This document shows, one piece after another, positions 42,559-52,171 of a DNA stretch of 64,000 nt; within the stretch, counting starts at the first letter, position 1; every line of letters starts with the position of its first letter. The stretch comes from Dryocola clanedunensis_A (GTDB lineage Bacteria > Pseudomonadota > Gammaproteobacteria > Enterobacterales > Enterobacteriaceae), in the NCBI GenBank assembly GCA_038405435.1, contig JBBYHZ010000007.1. One strand, 5' to 3'. Position numbers and translations under genes: made by a program. Below the pieces are notes generated by a model, which saw nothing but the letters and a program-made list of their open reading frames with translations, did no database searches and was not told the origin of the DNA.

Positions 42559-43806
42559 TTAACGCAATCTCTGTTTGATCCATCCCGTTATTTCTCTTAA
42601 TCCATTGTCAAAATTCTTATACACGGGGTTAAAGGGGATCGACAACAGTTTGCCATCCGCAGATGACGAGGTAATTAAACGCGACTCCTCTTCCGGGCTG
42701 AACGGATCGTTGGCCCAGAAGCCCGACAGCATTGGCGTCGGGCAGCGTCGGCCCAGCAGACCCTGAGTCTTAAGCGAGTAGCGATTTAGCTCAACGCTTA
42801 GCGCAGCGTCCGTCGCATCAAACATGCCCAGGCGGCTGGCAAGAACGTCAATATACATTTCCGGCACCTGCGCCTGGCGTTCCGGGTCGCTCAGCAGGCT
42901 GTGCACCACCGGGCCGAGGCAGGCGACGGCTTTCAGGCGCGGCGCCTCGAGATAAGCAAGACGAACGGCGACGTTTGCGCCAAAGCGGAAACCAAACGCG
43001 GCCACGCGGTTATGGTCAACCCATGGAATGTTCGGCAGGGCCTTCAATACATGCTGGTGCAGGTGGCTGGAGTCCTGGGTGAGCTTCCATTTTGAGGAGT
43101 AGCCCACCGACGGCATATCAATCGTCAGCATGGCTATGCCCTGCGGGGCGAGATAATTTTCAAACAGCGAGTAGTAATCACTTTGCAGCGCGTCCAGCCC
43201 GCCGCACATCAGCACGGTTGGCAGCGGCCCTTCTGCCCCCTTCGGCATATGCAGGAAGCCGGTGATTGAACCGCCGCCGCTGATGGAGAACTCCAGCTCT
43301 CGCAGGTCGCCCGACAGGCGCGGAGCGGCCTCTTCAAACGCGCGGTTAGCAAGTACCTGCGCCTGTTCTGCCAGGGCGTCGCCTTTCAGGTGCGGGTAGG
43401 CCGCAATGCTGTAGAGGTTTGCCGCCTGAAGCCAGTGCTTACCTACTTTTGTCGGATCGCTTTCCTGGTTGGCCTTCTGCTGCCACATCATCGCCTGCTT
43501 CGACCATTCGTAAATCCAGTTGCCGCCACGGTAGCCCACAACGGTATCGAAAAGCTCGTCGTTAGTGCGTTCCTCTTTGCAGCAGGCGATGCGGGCCTGA
43601 ACGTCAAGAATTTCACGCGGGTCTACGCCGCGCCAGATCCACATCAGGCGGTTAACCATGCGGTACCAGTGCGGAACGGTTTTGCCGTCCAGCGCGGACT
43701 GAATATTGGGGGCAGAATGATGTCGGGCGCGACGGATTAACGTCGAGGTTTCGGGGTGTTTAAAACGGGGTTTGAACAGCTCTTCACTCAGATTGACCTG
43801 TGACAT
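42559..43806 (-). CDS. frsA: FrsA, fermentation-respiration switch protein
   Basis: A 415-residue cytosolic protein with an alpha/beta-hydrolase C-terminal half (MCGGLDALQSDYYS, AFGFRFGANVAV). FrsA binds unphosphorylated IIA-Glc in E. coli and influences the balance between fermentation and respiration; its enzymatic activity is debated. Blocks HPETSTLIRR, WIWRGVDPREILDVQARI and CPTPMLSGFW match E. coli. The start at 43806 corresponds to the E. coli start; the ATG at 43821 is less likely. Confidence 0.95.
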   Translation of the reverse strand: MSQVNLSEELFKPRFKHPETSTLIRRARHHSAPNIQSALDGKTVPHWYRMVNRLMWIWRGVDPREILDVQARIACCKEERTNDELFDTVVGYRGGNWIYEWSKQAMMWQQKANQESDPTKVGKHWLQAANLYSIAAYPHLKGDALAEQAQVLANRAFEEAAPRLSGDLRELEFSISGGGSITGFLHMPKGAEGPLPTVLMCGGLDALQSDYYSLFENYLAPQGIAMLTIDMPSVGYSSKWKLTQDSSHLHQHVLKALPNIPWVDHNRVAAFGFRFGANVAVRLAYLEAPRLKAVACLGPVVHSLLSDPERQAQVPEMYIDVLASRLGMFDATDAALSVELNRYSLKTQGLLGRRCPTPMLSGFWANDPFSPEEESRLITSSSADGKLLSIPFNPVYKNFDNGLREITGWIKQRLR

Positions 43807-43865
43807 CGCTTTTGCCTCCATGAAAACGTCAGGAATGCAGCATTGTACTCTGTCGGGGGGTAAAA

Positions 43866-43892
43866 AACAGAAACGCCCGGCTAACCGGGCGT
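43866..43892 (-). terminator. Intrinsic terminator of gpt
   Basis: Read on the minus strand, ACGCCCGG pairs with CCGGGCGT around a four-base loop and is followed by TTTCTGTTTTTT. This would end gpt before frsA. Confidence 0.9.
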
Positions 43893-43916
43893 AAATCTAT
43901 GCAAAGGATGAATGTA

Positions 43917-44375
43917 TTATCTGCCCGCTAACGGTGGCACAAATACAACGCCCATATCCCACGGCTGTTCGATCCAGGTGTCCTGCGGGATATCAATCAC
44001 ATAGTCGTCAACCAGCGGCTGGCCTGCTGGTTTAGCGAAGATAGTGACGAAATGCGCTTTCGGGTACATTTCGCGGATCGCAACGGCGGTGCCGCCGGTA
44101 TCAACCAAATCGTCAATGACGATGAAGCCTTCACCGTCGCCTTCAGCACGCTTCAGCACGGTCAGCTCGCGCTGGTTGTCGTGGTCGTAGCTGGAGATAC
44201 AGACGGTATCAACATGACGAATACCCAGTTCACGCGCCAGCAGTGCGCCCGGTACCAGGCCGCCACGGCTAACGGCAATGATGCCTTTCCACTGTTCTGC
44301 AGGCAGCAGGCGGCTGGCCAGCTTGCGCGCGTGAATCTGCAACATGTCCCAGGTGACGACGTATTTTTCGCTCAT
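43917..44375 (-). CDS. gpt: Xanthine-guanine phosphoribosyltransferase
   Basis: A 152-residue purine salvage enzyme that joins PRPP to xanthine or guanine. The PRPP-binding motif FIVIDDLVDTGGTA (about residues 84-97) is intact, and length and order agree with E. coli Gpt. The ATG at 44375 is divergent from pepD. Confidence 0.97.
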   Translation of the reverse strand: MSEKYVVTWDMLQIHARKLASRLLPAEQWKGIIAVSRGGLVPGALLARELGIRHVDTVCISSYDHDNQRELTVLKRAEGDGEGFIVIDDLVDTGGTAVAIREMYPKAHFVTIFAKPAGQPLVDDYVIDIPQDTWIEQPWDMGVVFVPPLAGR

Positions 44376-44629
44376 GTGATGTATCCCGGCCTATTATTAA
44401 CGGCTTAAAAATGTTCAAAGGGGTTTTGGTTGCGCGAGATTATAGAGATCTGACGCACTAAAAACCAGCGTTGCGGGCCGGGAGCAGCTGTTTTTAAGTG
44501 GATTGGGTCGTCACGGCCTGAGAGTTAGTGGTATTCTCAGACCATCGCGCAAGCCCCGCTTGCGGTGAAAATGAGCCTGGTCCGGACCGTGACCAGCAAG
44601 CTAAAAATTCGAAACCTGGGAGACTTAAC

Positions 44630-46087
44630 GTGTCTGAATTGTCTCAATTATCCCCGCAGCCGCTGTGGGATATTTTTGCCAAAATCTGTTCCATTCCGCA
44701 CCCGTCTTATCATGAAGAGCAACTGGCGGAACACATTCTGTCCTGGGCAAAAGAAAAGGGCCTGCACGTTGAACGCGACCAGGTGGGCAACATCCTGATC
44801 CGCAAACCTGCCACCGCCGGTATGGAAAACCGTAAACCGGTTGTTCTGCAGGCGCACCTCGATATGGTGCCGCAGAAAAACAACGATACCGTGCACGACT
44901 TCACTAAAGATCCTATCCAGCCGTACGTCGATGGCGAGTGGGTAAAAGCTCGCGGTACCACGCTGGGCGCGGATAACGGTATCGGCATGGCGTCCGCGCT
45001 GGCCGTACTGGCCGACGATACCGTCGCTCACGGCCCGCTGGAAGTGCTGCTGACCATGACCGAAGAAGCCGGTATGGACGGGGCTTTTGGCCTTAAGGCC
45101 GGCTGGCTACAGGCCGATATCCTGATTAACACCGACTCCGAAGAAGAAGGTGAAATCTACATGGGCTGCGCGGGCGGGATTGATTTCATCTCCACCCTGC
45201 CGGTGCAGCGTGAAGCGGTTCCGGCTGGCTTCGACACCTTCAAGCTGACCATCAAAGGTCTGAAGGGCGGTCACTCCGGCGCTGAAATCCATCTGGGTTT
45301 AGGCAACGCCAACAAGCTTCTGGCCCGCTTCCTGTTCGCCCACGCGGCGGAGCTTGATGCGCGTCTGATCGACTTCAGCGGCGGCACCCTGCGTAACGCC
45401 ATCCCACGCGAAGGCTCAGCCGTACTGGCCGTTCCTGCGGCTAAAGCAGCACAGCTGAAAGATCTGGCAGGTCAGTATCTGGCAGTTCTGCAAAACGAGC
45501 TGGGCGCGGTGGAGAAAAACACCACCGTTCTGGTCGAAGCAGCCAGCACGGATAAAACTGCCCTGACGGCAAACAGCCGCGACACCTTTATCAAGCTGCT
45601 GAACGCCACGCCAAACGGCGTGATCCGCAACTCTGATGCGGTGAAAGGCGTGGTTGAAACCTCCCTGAACGTAGGCGTGGTTACTCTGAGCGAAGAGAGC
45701 GCGGAAATCATCTGTCTGATCCGCTCCCTTATCGATACCGGTAAAGACTACGTGGTGAGCATGCTGGAATCCGTAGGCCAGCTGGCTGGCGCGCAGACCG
45801 TTGCCAAAGGCAGCTACCCGGGCTGGCAGCCGGATGCGGCTTCCCCGGTGATGGCGCTGGTACGTGAAACCTACCAGAAGCTGTTCAACAAGACGCCGAA
45901 CATCATGGTTATCCATGCGGGTCTGGAATGTGGTCTGTTCAAGAAGCCTTATCCGGAGATGGATATGGTGTCGATTGGGCCAACTATTACCGGGCCGCAC
46001 TCTCCGGATGAGCAGGTGCATATCGCAAGCGTGGGCCAGTACTGGATCCTGCTGACCGAACTGCTGAAAGCAATTCCTGTTAAGTAA
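44630..46087 (+). CDS. pepD: Aminoacyl-histidine dipeptidase (peptidase D)
   Basis: A 485-residue M20-family metallodipeptidase that cleaves Xaa-His dipeptides such as carnosine. Metal-binding segments LQAHLDMVP, TLGADNGIG and TMTEEAGMDGAFG are complete, and the length equals E. coli PepD. The start is GTG at 44630, with GGGAG eight bases before it, giving MSELSQLSPQPL as in E. coli; the frame's upstream extension to 44528 lacks support. Confidence 0.96.
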   Translation: MSELSQLSPQPLWDIFAKICSIPHPSYHEEQLAEHILSWAKEKGLHVERDQVGNILIRKPATAGMENRKPVVLQAHLDMVPQKNNDTVHDFTKDPIQPYVDGEWVKARGTTLGADNGIGMASALAVLADDTVAHGPLEVLLTMTEEAGMDGAFGLKAGWLQADILINTDSEEEGEIYMGCAGGIDFISTLPVQREAVPAGFDTFKLTIKGLKGGHSGAEIHLGLGNANKLLARFLFAHAAELDARLIDFSGGTLRNAIPREGSAVLAVPAAKAAQLKDLAGQYLAVLQNELGAVEKNTTVLVEAASTDKTALTANSRDTFIKLLNATPNGVIRNSDAVKGVVETSLNVGVVTLSEESAEIICLIRSLIDTGKDYVVSMLESVGQLAGAQTVAKGSYPGWQPDAASPVMALVRETYQKLFNKTPNIMVIHAGLECGLFKKPYPEMDMVSIGPTITGPHSPDEQVHIASVGQYWILLTELLKAIPVK

Positions 46088-46093
46088 GCTTAT

Positions 46094-46227
46094 CCCCTCA
46101 CCCCGGCCCTCTCCCCTAAGGGGTGAGGGAGCAAACCGGACGGCTTCTCACCCTTTCTCTCTTTCAGCAGGGCGAGGGAGCAATGAAAGCCCCCTCTCCC
46201 TTTTAGGGAGAGGGTTAGGGTGAGGGT
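46094..46227. repeat. Dispersed GC-rich inverted repeats (CCCTCACCC type)
   Basis: Several copies of CCCTCACCC/GGGTGAGGG and CCCTCTCCC/GGGAGAGGG words form nested inverted repeats between pepD and dinB. A related block occurs at 59747-59811. This motif is a common intergenic repeat of enterobacteria and could end transcription of both convergent genes. Confidence 0.75.
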
Positions 46228-46231
46228 CATT

Positions 46232-47287
46232 TCATAATCCCAGTAATAGCTGCCGCTCCAGCTGCGGATCCAGCAGCGTCACGTGTAACCCCACCAGCCT
46301 TACGCCTCGCCCTCCCCGGCGCTCATCCCAGGTTTTTCTGGCGGTGGCGATCAGGTCGTCTTTGTTCAGCTGCGGCCAGACGTGTTCCTGAGTGGTTTGC
46401 TGGAAATCGTTAAATTTGAGTTTGATGCCCTGCCGCGCAATCAGCAGGTCCGGCCTCTCCTTCTTAAGCCTTCTTTCCAGCTCCGGGTAGAGCTGTTCGA
46501 TAATGGCCTCGCAGTCTGCCCATTCATGAATATCTTCCGCCAGGGTTCGCTCCACGCCTACGGATTTGCGCTGCCTGTCGCTGCTGATTTGCCGCTCGTC
46601 GATGCCCTGGCTGCGCTCCCAGATCACCCGGCCAAATTTACCGAACCGTTTTAGCAAGGAAGCGAGATCGGTTTTCTGCACGTCTGCACAGGTGCGCAGC
46701 CCCAGGCTTTCAAGCTTGCCAGCGGTGACTTTGCCGACGCCGGGGATCTTCGCGAGCGATAAGGTTTCCAGAAAAGCAGGCACCTCTTCGGGCGTAATCA
46801 CATACTGTCCGTTGGGCTTGTTGAGATCCGAGGCAATTTTGGCGAGAAACTTAACCGGTGCGATGCCAGCGGAGGCGGTGAGGTCCAGCTCGTCAGAGAT
46901 AGCCTGGCGGATTTCACGGGCCATTAACGTAGCCGAACCGTGGCAGTGCGGGCTGTCGGACACGTCGAGATAAGCCTCGTCCAGCGAGAGCGGTTCAATC
47001 AAAGTGGTGTAGCGCGAGAAAATTTCCCGGATGTGTGTCGAGGCTTCTTTATAGGCATCAAAACGACCGGGTAACAATGTGAGATGCGGGCAGAGTTTAA
47101 GGGCCGTGGCGGTAGCCATTGCGCTATGGACGCCGTATTTACGCGCCGGATAGTTGGCGGTGCTGATCACGCCGCGGCGCTGGGTGCTGCCGCCTATCGC
47201 CAGCGGTACATCGCGCAGGGCTGGATTATCACGCATCTCAACGGCGGCAAAGAAGCAGTCCATATCGACATGAATGATTTTGCGCAT
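46232..47287 (-). CDS. dinB: DNA polymerase IV
   Basis: A 351-residue Y-family translesion polymerase. It has the catalytic acidic residues in VDMDCFF (Asp8) and SLDEAYLD (Asp103/Glu104 region), the thumb motif IPGVGK and a little-finger domain, ending in QLLLGL next to the beta-clamp region. Length equals E. coli DinB. The start at 47287 matches E. coli; the frame begins 6 bases earlier. A LexA box lies directly upstream. Confidence 0.96.
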   Translation of the reverse strand: MRKIIHVDMDCFFAAVEMRDNPALRDVPLAIGGSTQRRGVISTANYPARKYGVHSAMATATALKLCPHLTLLPGRFDAYKEASTHIREIFSRYTTLIEPLSLDEAYLDVSDSPHCHGSATLMAREIRQAISDELDLTASAGIAPVKFLAKIASDLNKPNGQYVITPEEVPAFLETLSLAKIPGVGKVTAGKLESLGLRTCADVQKTDLASLLKRFGKFGRVIWERSQGIDERQISSDRQRKSVGVERTLAEDIHEWADCEAIIEQLYPELERRLKKERPDLLIARQGIKLKFNDFQQTTQEHVWPQLNKDDLIATARKTWDERRGGRGVRLVGLHVTLLDPQLERQLLLGL

Positions 47288-47310
47288 ACTCATCTGGCTC
47301 GGTTATTTAA

Positions 47311-47326
47311 CTGGATAAGTATACAG
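47311..47326. promoter_or_regulatory. LexA (SOS) box of dinB
   Basis: On the minus strand the sequence is CTGTATACTTATCCAG, the CTG-N10-CAG SOS-box pattern. It lies 24 bases upstream of the dinB start, as expected for SOS control. Confidence 0.92.
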
Positions 47327-47360
47327 TTAAAAACGTGAGCATGGCAATTCGTTGGGGGAT

Positions 47361-47431
47361 TGTCGGATGGCGCTGCGCTTATCCTGCCTACGGAAAACAA
47401 GCGTAGGTTAGATAAGCGCAGCGCCATCTAA
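47361..47431. repeat. REP/BIME element
   Basis: Two inverted REP units: GTCGGATGGCGCTGCGCTTATCC-type and GTAGGTTAGATAAGCGCAGC-type. Lies between dinB and nqrM. Confidence 0.82.
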
Positions 47432-47436
47432 CAAAA

Positions 47437-47661
47437 CTACAGAATTTGCCGGTCTTTGTATCTGGCCTGCCGTTCCGCCTGCGCCATGCGTTTTTTACGC
47501 GCGTCGCAGGGTTCCGGGCAGTTACAGACCTTCTCCATACCGAGCGCTGCGATACCGCCGCAGCTGCCCTGGATGGATTTTCGCTTCACGATAAAGCCCA
47601 GCGACATGCCAAAGACAACCAGCAGGAATATCGCAAAGGTGGCGATAAAAACGGTCAGCAT
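47437..47661 (-). CDS. nqrM: NqrM, NQR assembly protein (DUF539)
   Basis: A 74-residue membrane protein with one N-terminal helix (about residues 3-22, VFIATFAIFLLVVFGMSLGF) followed by four cysteines (GSCGG and CNCPEPC). NqrM is a maturation factor, thought to deliver iron for the NqrD/NqrE cluster of Na+-NQR. It follows nqrF by 11 bases. In many bacteria apbE lies between nqrF and nqrM; here it does not. Confidence 0.93.
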   Translation of the reverse strand: MLTVFIATFAIFLLVVFGMSLGFIVKRKSIQGSCGGIAALGMEKVCNCPEPCDARKKRMAQAERQARYKDRQIL

Positions 47662-47672
47662 AGGCGCTCCTG

Positions 47673-48896
47673 TCAGCCGCCAAAGTCGTCGAGCATGATG
47701 TTCTCATCCTCTACGCCCAGGTCTTTAAGCATTTTGATCACCGCAGCATTCATCATCGGCGGCCCGCACATGTAGAACTCACAGTCTTCCGGTGCCGGGT
47801 GGTTGCGCAGATAGTTTTCCAGCAATACGTTATGGATAAAGCCGGTGTAGCCCGTCCAGTTGTCTTCCGGCTGCGGATCCGACAGCGCCACGTTGAAGGT
47901 GAAGTTCGGGTTATCCCGCGCCAGCTGCTCAAACTCATCTTCATAGAACATTTCGCGCAGCGAGCGCGCACCGTACCAGAAGCTGATTTTGCGCTTGCTG
48001 TTCAGGCGCTTAAGCTGGTCGAAAATATGGGAGCGCATCGGCGCCATACCCGCACCACCGCCGATAAACACCATTTCCGCGTCGGTGTCTTTGGCAAAGA
48101 ATTCACCAAACGGCCCGGAAATCGTCACTTTATCGCCCGCTTTCAGCGACCAGATATATGAGGACATGATCCCCGGCGGCGCGTCCGGCACGTTCGGCGG
48201 CGGCGTGGCGATACGGACGTTGAGCATGATAATGCCCTCTTCTTCCGGGTAGTTCGCCATAGAGTAAGCACGCACGCACGGCTCGTTTACAACGGATTTG
48301 AAGCGGAACAGGTTAAATTTGTTCCAGTCGCCACGGTACTCTTCCGGCACGTCGAAGTCAGCGTAGTTAACTTCGTGCGGCGGCGATTCAATCTGAATGT
48401 AGCCACCCGCGCGGAACGGCACCACGTCACCGTCAGGGATGCGCAGCTTCAGCTCTTTGATGAACGTCGCTTTGTTATCGTTGGAGATAACTTCACATTC
48501 CCATTTTTTGACGCCGAAGATCTCTTCCGGCAGCTCAATTTTCATATCCTGCTTCACGGCGACCTGGCAGGCCAGACGGCAGCCCTCTTTGGCCTCGCGC
48601 TTGCTGATATGGGAAAGCTCGGTCGGCAGAATATCGCCGCCGCCCTCTTTGATTTTAACCCGACACTGGCCGCAGGAGCCGCCGCCGCCGCAGGCCGAAG
48701 AGATAAAGATCCCCTGGCTTGAGAGCGTGTTAAGCAGCTTGTCGCCCGCCGGGGCGTGGAACTGTTTGTCCGCATCGTTGTTGACTTCAATCAGCACGTC
48801 GCCGGAGTTCACCAGCTTTGATTTAGCAAACAGGATCAGCAGCGCCAGCGCCAGCACGATCAGCGTGAACATCACCACGCCAAGAATAATTTCCAT
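47673..48896 (-). CDS. nqrF: Na+-NQR subunit F (FAD and [2Fe-2S])
   Basis: A 407-residue subunit that oxidises NADH. It has one N-terminal membrane helix, a plant-type [2Fe-2S] domain (CGGGGSCGQC...C), and a ferredoxin-NADP reductase-type module with FAD motif RAYSMANYP and NADH motif GGGAGMAPMRSH. Electrons go on to the flavins in NqrC, NqrB and the quinone. It is one of six co-directional genes (nqrA-F), with 12 bases to nqrE. Confidence 0.96.
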   Translation of the reverse strand: MEIILGVVMFTLIVLALALLILFAKSKLVNSGDVLIEVNNDADKQFHAPAGDKLLNTLSSQGIFISSACGGGGSCGQCRVKIKEGGGDILPTELSHISKREAKEGCRLACQVAVKQDMKIELPEEIFGVKKWECEVISNDNKATFIKELKLRIPDGDVVPFRAGGYIQIESPPHEVNYADFDVPEEYRGDWNKFNLFRFKSVVNEPCVRAYSMANYPEEEGIIMLNVRIATPPPNVPDAPPGIMSSYIWSLKAGDKVTISGPFGEFFAKDTDAEMVFIGGGAGMAPMRSHIFDQLKRLNSKRKISFWYGARSLREMFYEDEFEQLARDNPNFTFNVALSDPQPEDNWTGYTGFIHNVLLENYLRNHPAPEDCEFYMCGPPMMNAAVIKMLKDLGVEDENIMLDDFGG

Positions 48897-48908
48897 AACT
48901 TTCCGCCC

Positions 48909-49505
48909 TTACAGCTGCACGCCGGAGAATGACATGAAGCCCAGCGCCATCAGTCCGGTGGTGATAAAGGTGATCCCTAAGCCGCGCAGTCCTGCGGGCA
49001 CGTTGGCGTACTTCATCTTTTCGCGAATACCGGCCATGGCGACAATCGCCAGCATCCAGCCGATGCCGGAGCCAAAGCCGTAAACGATGGATTCGCTGAA
49101 GTTGTAGTCACGCTGCACCATGAACGACACGCCGCCGAAGATGGCGCAGTTCACGGTAATGAGCGGCAGGAAGATGCCCAGCGCGTTGTAGAGCGCCGGG
49201 AAGAAACGGTCGAGGATCATTTCGAGGATTTGCACCAGCGCCGCAATCACGCCGATAAAGGTGATGAAGTTCAGGAAGCTGAGATCCACCCCTTCCACCA
49301 GCGCTCCGTCGCGCAGCACCAGGTTATACACCAGGTTGTTGGCCGGCACGGAGATACCCAGCACCACCGTTACGGCAATGCCCAGGCCAAACGCGGTAGA
49401 GACTTTCTTCGACACGGCAAGGAAGGTACACATGCCGAGGAAGAAGGCGAGCGCCATGTTTTCAATAAACACTGCCCGCACGAACAGACTGATCATATGT
49501 TCCAT
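48909..49505 (-). CDS. nqrE: Na+-NQR subunit E
   Basis: A 198-residue polytopic membrane protein with six helices; it pairs with the homologous NqrD to carry a shared iron-sulfur centre and part of the sodium path. The FLGMCTFLAVSKKV and NCAIFGGVSFM segments are conserved, each with a Cys that binds the metal. Six bases to nqrD. Confidence 0.96.
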   Translation of the reverse strand: MEHMISLFVRAVFIENMALAFFLGMCTFLAVSKKVSTAFGLGIAVTVVLGISVPANNLVYNLVLRDGALVEGVDLSFLNFITFIGVIAALVQILEMILDRFFPALYNALGIFLPLITVNCAIFGGVSFMVQRDYNFSESIVYGFGSGIGWMLAIVAMAGIREKMKYANVPAGLRGLGITFITTGLMALGFMSFSGVQL

Positions 49506-49511
49506 GGTCTG

Positions 49512-50150
49512 TTAATCCTTTTCCTGTTGGGCCGGCTTCCAGGTGCGAAGCGCCCAAATCAACAAGCCAATAATAAAGAACGCGCTCGGCGCCAGCAGGA
49601 AAATGCCGTTTGGCTGATACCATCCGCCGTTCTGCACGGTTTGCAGGACGGTAACGCCAAACAGTTTGCCGCTGCCAATCAGCTCACGCAGGAAGCCCAC
49701 CAGCAGCAGGATCACGCCGTAGCCCAGACCGTTGCCGATGCCGTCCATAAAGCTCGCCAGCGGCGGAGACTTCATAGCGTAAGCTTCTGCGCGGCCCATT
49801 ACGATACAGTTGGTGATGATTAAGCCAACGAAAACCGACAGCTGCTTGGAGATCTCGTAGGCGTAGGCCCGCAGGATCTGATCGACCACGATCACCAGCG
49901 AGGCGATGATCGCCATCTGCACGATTATGCGCACGCTGTTAGGGATAAAGTTGCGGATCATTGAGATAAACATGCTGGAAAATGCCGTGACCAGCGTTAC
50001 CGCAATCGTCATAACAAAGGCTGTTTCCAGCTTGGTGGTGACCGCCAGCGCCGAGCAAACCCCAAGGATTTGCAGCGCGATTGGGTTGTTGTCCACCAGC
50101 GGGCTGACCAGAACCCGCTTAACTTCTTTCATGCCTGAGATATCAGCCAT
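49512..50150 (-). CDS. nqrD: Na+-NQR subunit D
   Basis: A 212-residue membrane subunit with six helices, related to NqrE. It contains the paired-Cys regions (LGVCSALAV and ITNCIVMGRAEA). The start at 50150 follows V. cholerae NqrD and overlaps the nqrC end by 8 bases; an upstream ATG at 50168 is not needed. Confidence 0.95.
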   Translation of the reverse strand: MADISGMKEVKRVLVSPLVDNNPIALQILGVCSALAVTTKLETAFVMTIAVTLVTAFSSMFISMIRNFIPNSVRIIVQMAIIASLVIVVDQILRAYAYEISKQLSVFVGLIITNCIVMGRAEAYAMKSPPLASFMDGIGNGLGYGVILLLVGFLRELIGSGKLFGVTVLQTVQNGGWYQPNGIFLLAPSAFFIIGLLIWALRTWKPAQQEKD

Positions 50151-50937
50151 TGTTAAGCGCTCCTTCACGAACCTGTTTCAGGAACGGGCCGAAACCAAGT
50201 TCGCCCATCCAGAAATCGAAAGTGTGTTGTACCCCGTTTGACGTCAGCGTCGCGCCGGACAGGCCGTCCACGCCGTATTCGTCACCCTGACGCGCACCGC
50301 CTTTCACCACGCGCAGCGCTGGCTGCCCGTTGTCATCCAGCAGCTTCTTGCCGATAAACTGGGCGCGCCAGTTTGGATTTTCGACTTCGCCGCCCAGACC
50401 CGGGGTTTCACCCTGATCGTAGTAGGTGATGCCTTTAATGGTGCGTCCATCGGTATTCAGCGCAACAAAGGCGTTCATCATTGACCACAGACCTTTACCG
50501 TAGACCGGCAGCACGACTTCCTGCACTTTGTTCTGTTCATCCCGCACCAGGTAGATTTCCACGATGTTGCTGCGGCGCTTGATACCGGCGCGGTCTTCGC
50601 TTGCAGTCAGCTCCACGCTTTGCTGCGGGTCACGCAGGGCAGCAGCCTGATCGTAGTTTGCCGGGTCTTTGTCCAGCATTTCACCGGATTTCAGATCCAA
50701 CAGGCGCGGCGTGATGCGCGACTCGAAGGTGGCTTTCACCTCTTCGCCAGTCATTTTTGGCACCGCAAGACCTGCCACATCAAGAATATTACGCTGCTTG
50801 TCCAGTGCCTTTTGTTCCTGCTGGCGCGACTTGAGGCCAACGGCAGAACCCGCCACCACGATGGAACACACCAGGCAAAGCACCAGCACCACCAACAGCG
50901 TTCTGCCGATGCTATCGTTACTTTTTACGTCAGCCAC
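50143..50937 (-). CDS. nqrC: Na+-NQR subunit C (covalent FMN)
   Basis: A 264-residue subunit with one N-terminal membrane helix and a periplasmic FMN domain. The DGLSGATLTS motif carries the threonine to which FMN is attached by phosphoester bond, a reaction that requires the ApbE flavin transferase. The start is GTG at 50937 (VADVKSNDSIG), with AGGAGG upstream and an 8-base overlap with the nqrB end; ATG starts further up are not supported. Confidence 0.95.
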   Translation of the reverse strand: MADVKSNDSIGRTLLVVLVLCLVCSIVVAGSAVGLKSRQQEQKALDKQRNILDVAGLAVPKMTGEEVKATFESRITPRLLDLKSGEMLDKDPANYDQAAALRDPQQSVELTASEDRAGIKRRSNIVEIYLVRDEQNKVQEVVLPVYGKGLWSMMNAFVALNTDGRTIKGITYYDQGETPGLGGEVENPNWRAQFIGKKLLDDNGQPALRVVKGGARQGDEYGVDGLSGATLTSNGVQHTFDFWMGELGFGPFLKQVREGALNNG

Positions 50938-52168
50938 GCGATTTCCTCCGCTTGATATTGGCCTGCACCACCACGTAGTCGAACAGCGGCGCAAAGAGGT
51001 TGGCGAACAGGATCGCCAGCATCATCCCTTCCGGATAGGCTGGGTTAACCACACGAATCAGCACGCACATCACGCCGATGAGCGCCCCGTACCACCATTT
51101 TCCTTTATTGGTAAAGGAGGCGGAAACCGGGTCGGTGGCCATAAACATCATGCCGAACGCGAAACCACCCAGCACCAGGTGCCAGTACCACGGCATGGCA
51201 AACAGCGGGTTGGTGTCGGAGCCGATGAAGTTAAACAGGGTTGCGGTGGCAATCATGCCGATCATCACGCCGGCCACGATGCGCCATGAGGCAACACGGC
51301 CAAACAGGATAATCGCGCCGCCAATCAGGATCATCAGCGTTGAAACTTCACCGATAGACCCCGGAATATTGCCGAGGAAGGCGTCCATCCAGGTGACCGG
51401 CTGCCCGGTCACCACGTTCACCAGCGCTTCGCCGCCGCCGTGGGACCACTGGGAAAGCGGCGTCGCACCGGAGAAACCGTCTGCCGCCGTCCACACCAGG
51501 TCGCCAGAAATCTGCGCCGGATAGGCAAAGAAGAGGAACGCACGACCGGCGAGCGCCGGGTTCAGGAAGTTACGCCCGGTACCGCCGAAGATCTCTTTGG
51601 CGATAACCACGCCGAAGCTGATGCCCAAAGCGGCCTGCCAGAGCGGCAGCGTGGGTGGCACCACCAGCGCAAACAGGATGGAGGTAACAAAGAAGCCTTC
51701 GTTGATCTCATGCTTGCGGACGATGGAGAACAGCACCTCCCAGAAGCCACCCACCAGGAAAACGGTGATGTAAATCGGCAGGAAGAAGACCGCGCCCAGC
51801 GTCATCATGCTCAGCCAGCCTGCATCCGGGGTAAAGCTGACCCCCAGCATCTGCGCCAGAGCATAGTGCCAGTCCGCCGAGATAACCTGCTGCAGCTGTT
51901 CCGGCCCGTAGAGCTTGTTCAGCGCCGGGATTGTTTGCATCCCTACGTTGTACATACCCCAGAACATAGCCGGGAAGACCGCAAACCACACCAGGATCAT
52001 CATGCGTTTCAGGTCGATGGCATCACGAACGTGGGACGCACCCGGCGTCACCAGACCCGGCGTGTAGAACACCGTGGCGGTTGCTTCATACAGCGGGTAG
52101 TACTTTTCTAATTTGCCGCCCTTCGTGAAGTGCGGCTCGATTTTTTCAAATAGTTGCTTCAGGCCCAT
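50930..52168 (-). CDS. nqrB: Na+-NQR subunit B (covalent FMN, riboflavin)
   Basis: A 412-residue membrane subunit with about ten helices that carries a covalent FMN on the threonine in DGFSGATPLSQW and a riboflavin; it is central to sodium translocation and the quinone site. It starts at ATG 52168, three bases after the nqrA stop. The two FMN attachment motifs of NqrB and NqrC are intact, so ApbE activity is needed. Confidence 0.96.
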   Translation of the reverse strand: MGLKQLFEKIEPHFTKGGKLEKYYPLYEATATVFYTPGLVTPGASHVRDAIDLKRMMILVWFAVFPAMFWGMYNVGMQTIPALNKLYGPEQLQQVISADWHYALAQMLGVSFTPDAGWLSMMTLGAVFFLPIYITVFLVGGFWEVLFSIVRKHEINEGFFVTSILFALVVPPTLPLWQAALGISFGVVIAKEIFGGTGRNFLNPALAGRAFLFFAYPAQISGDLVWTAADGFSGATPLSQWSHGGGEALVNVVTGQPVTWMDAFLGNIPGSIGEVSTLMILIGGAIILFGRVASWRIVAGVMIGMIATATLFNFIGSDTNPLFAMPWYWHLVLGGFAFGMMFMATDPVSASFTNKGKWWYGALIGVMCVLIRVVNPAYPEGMMLAILFANLFAPLFDYVVVQANIKRRKSRG

Positions 52169-52171
52169 GAG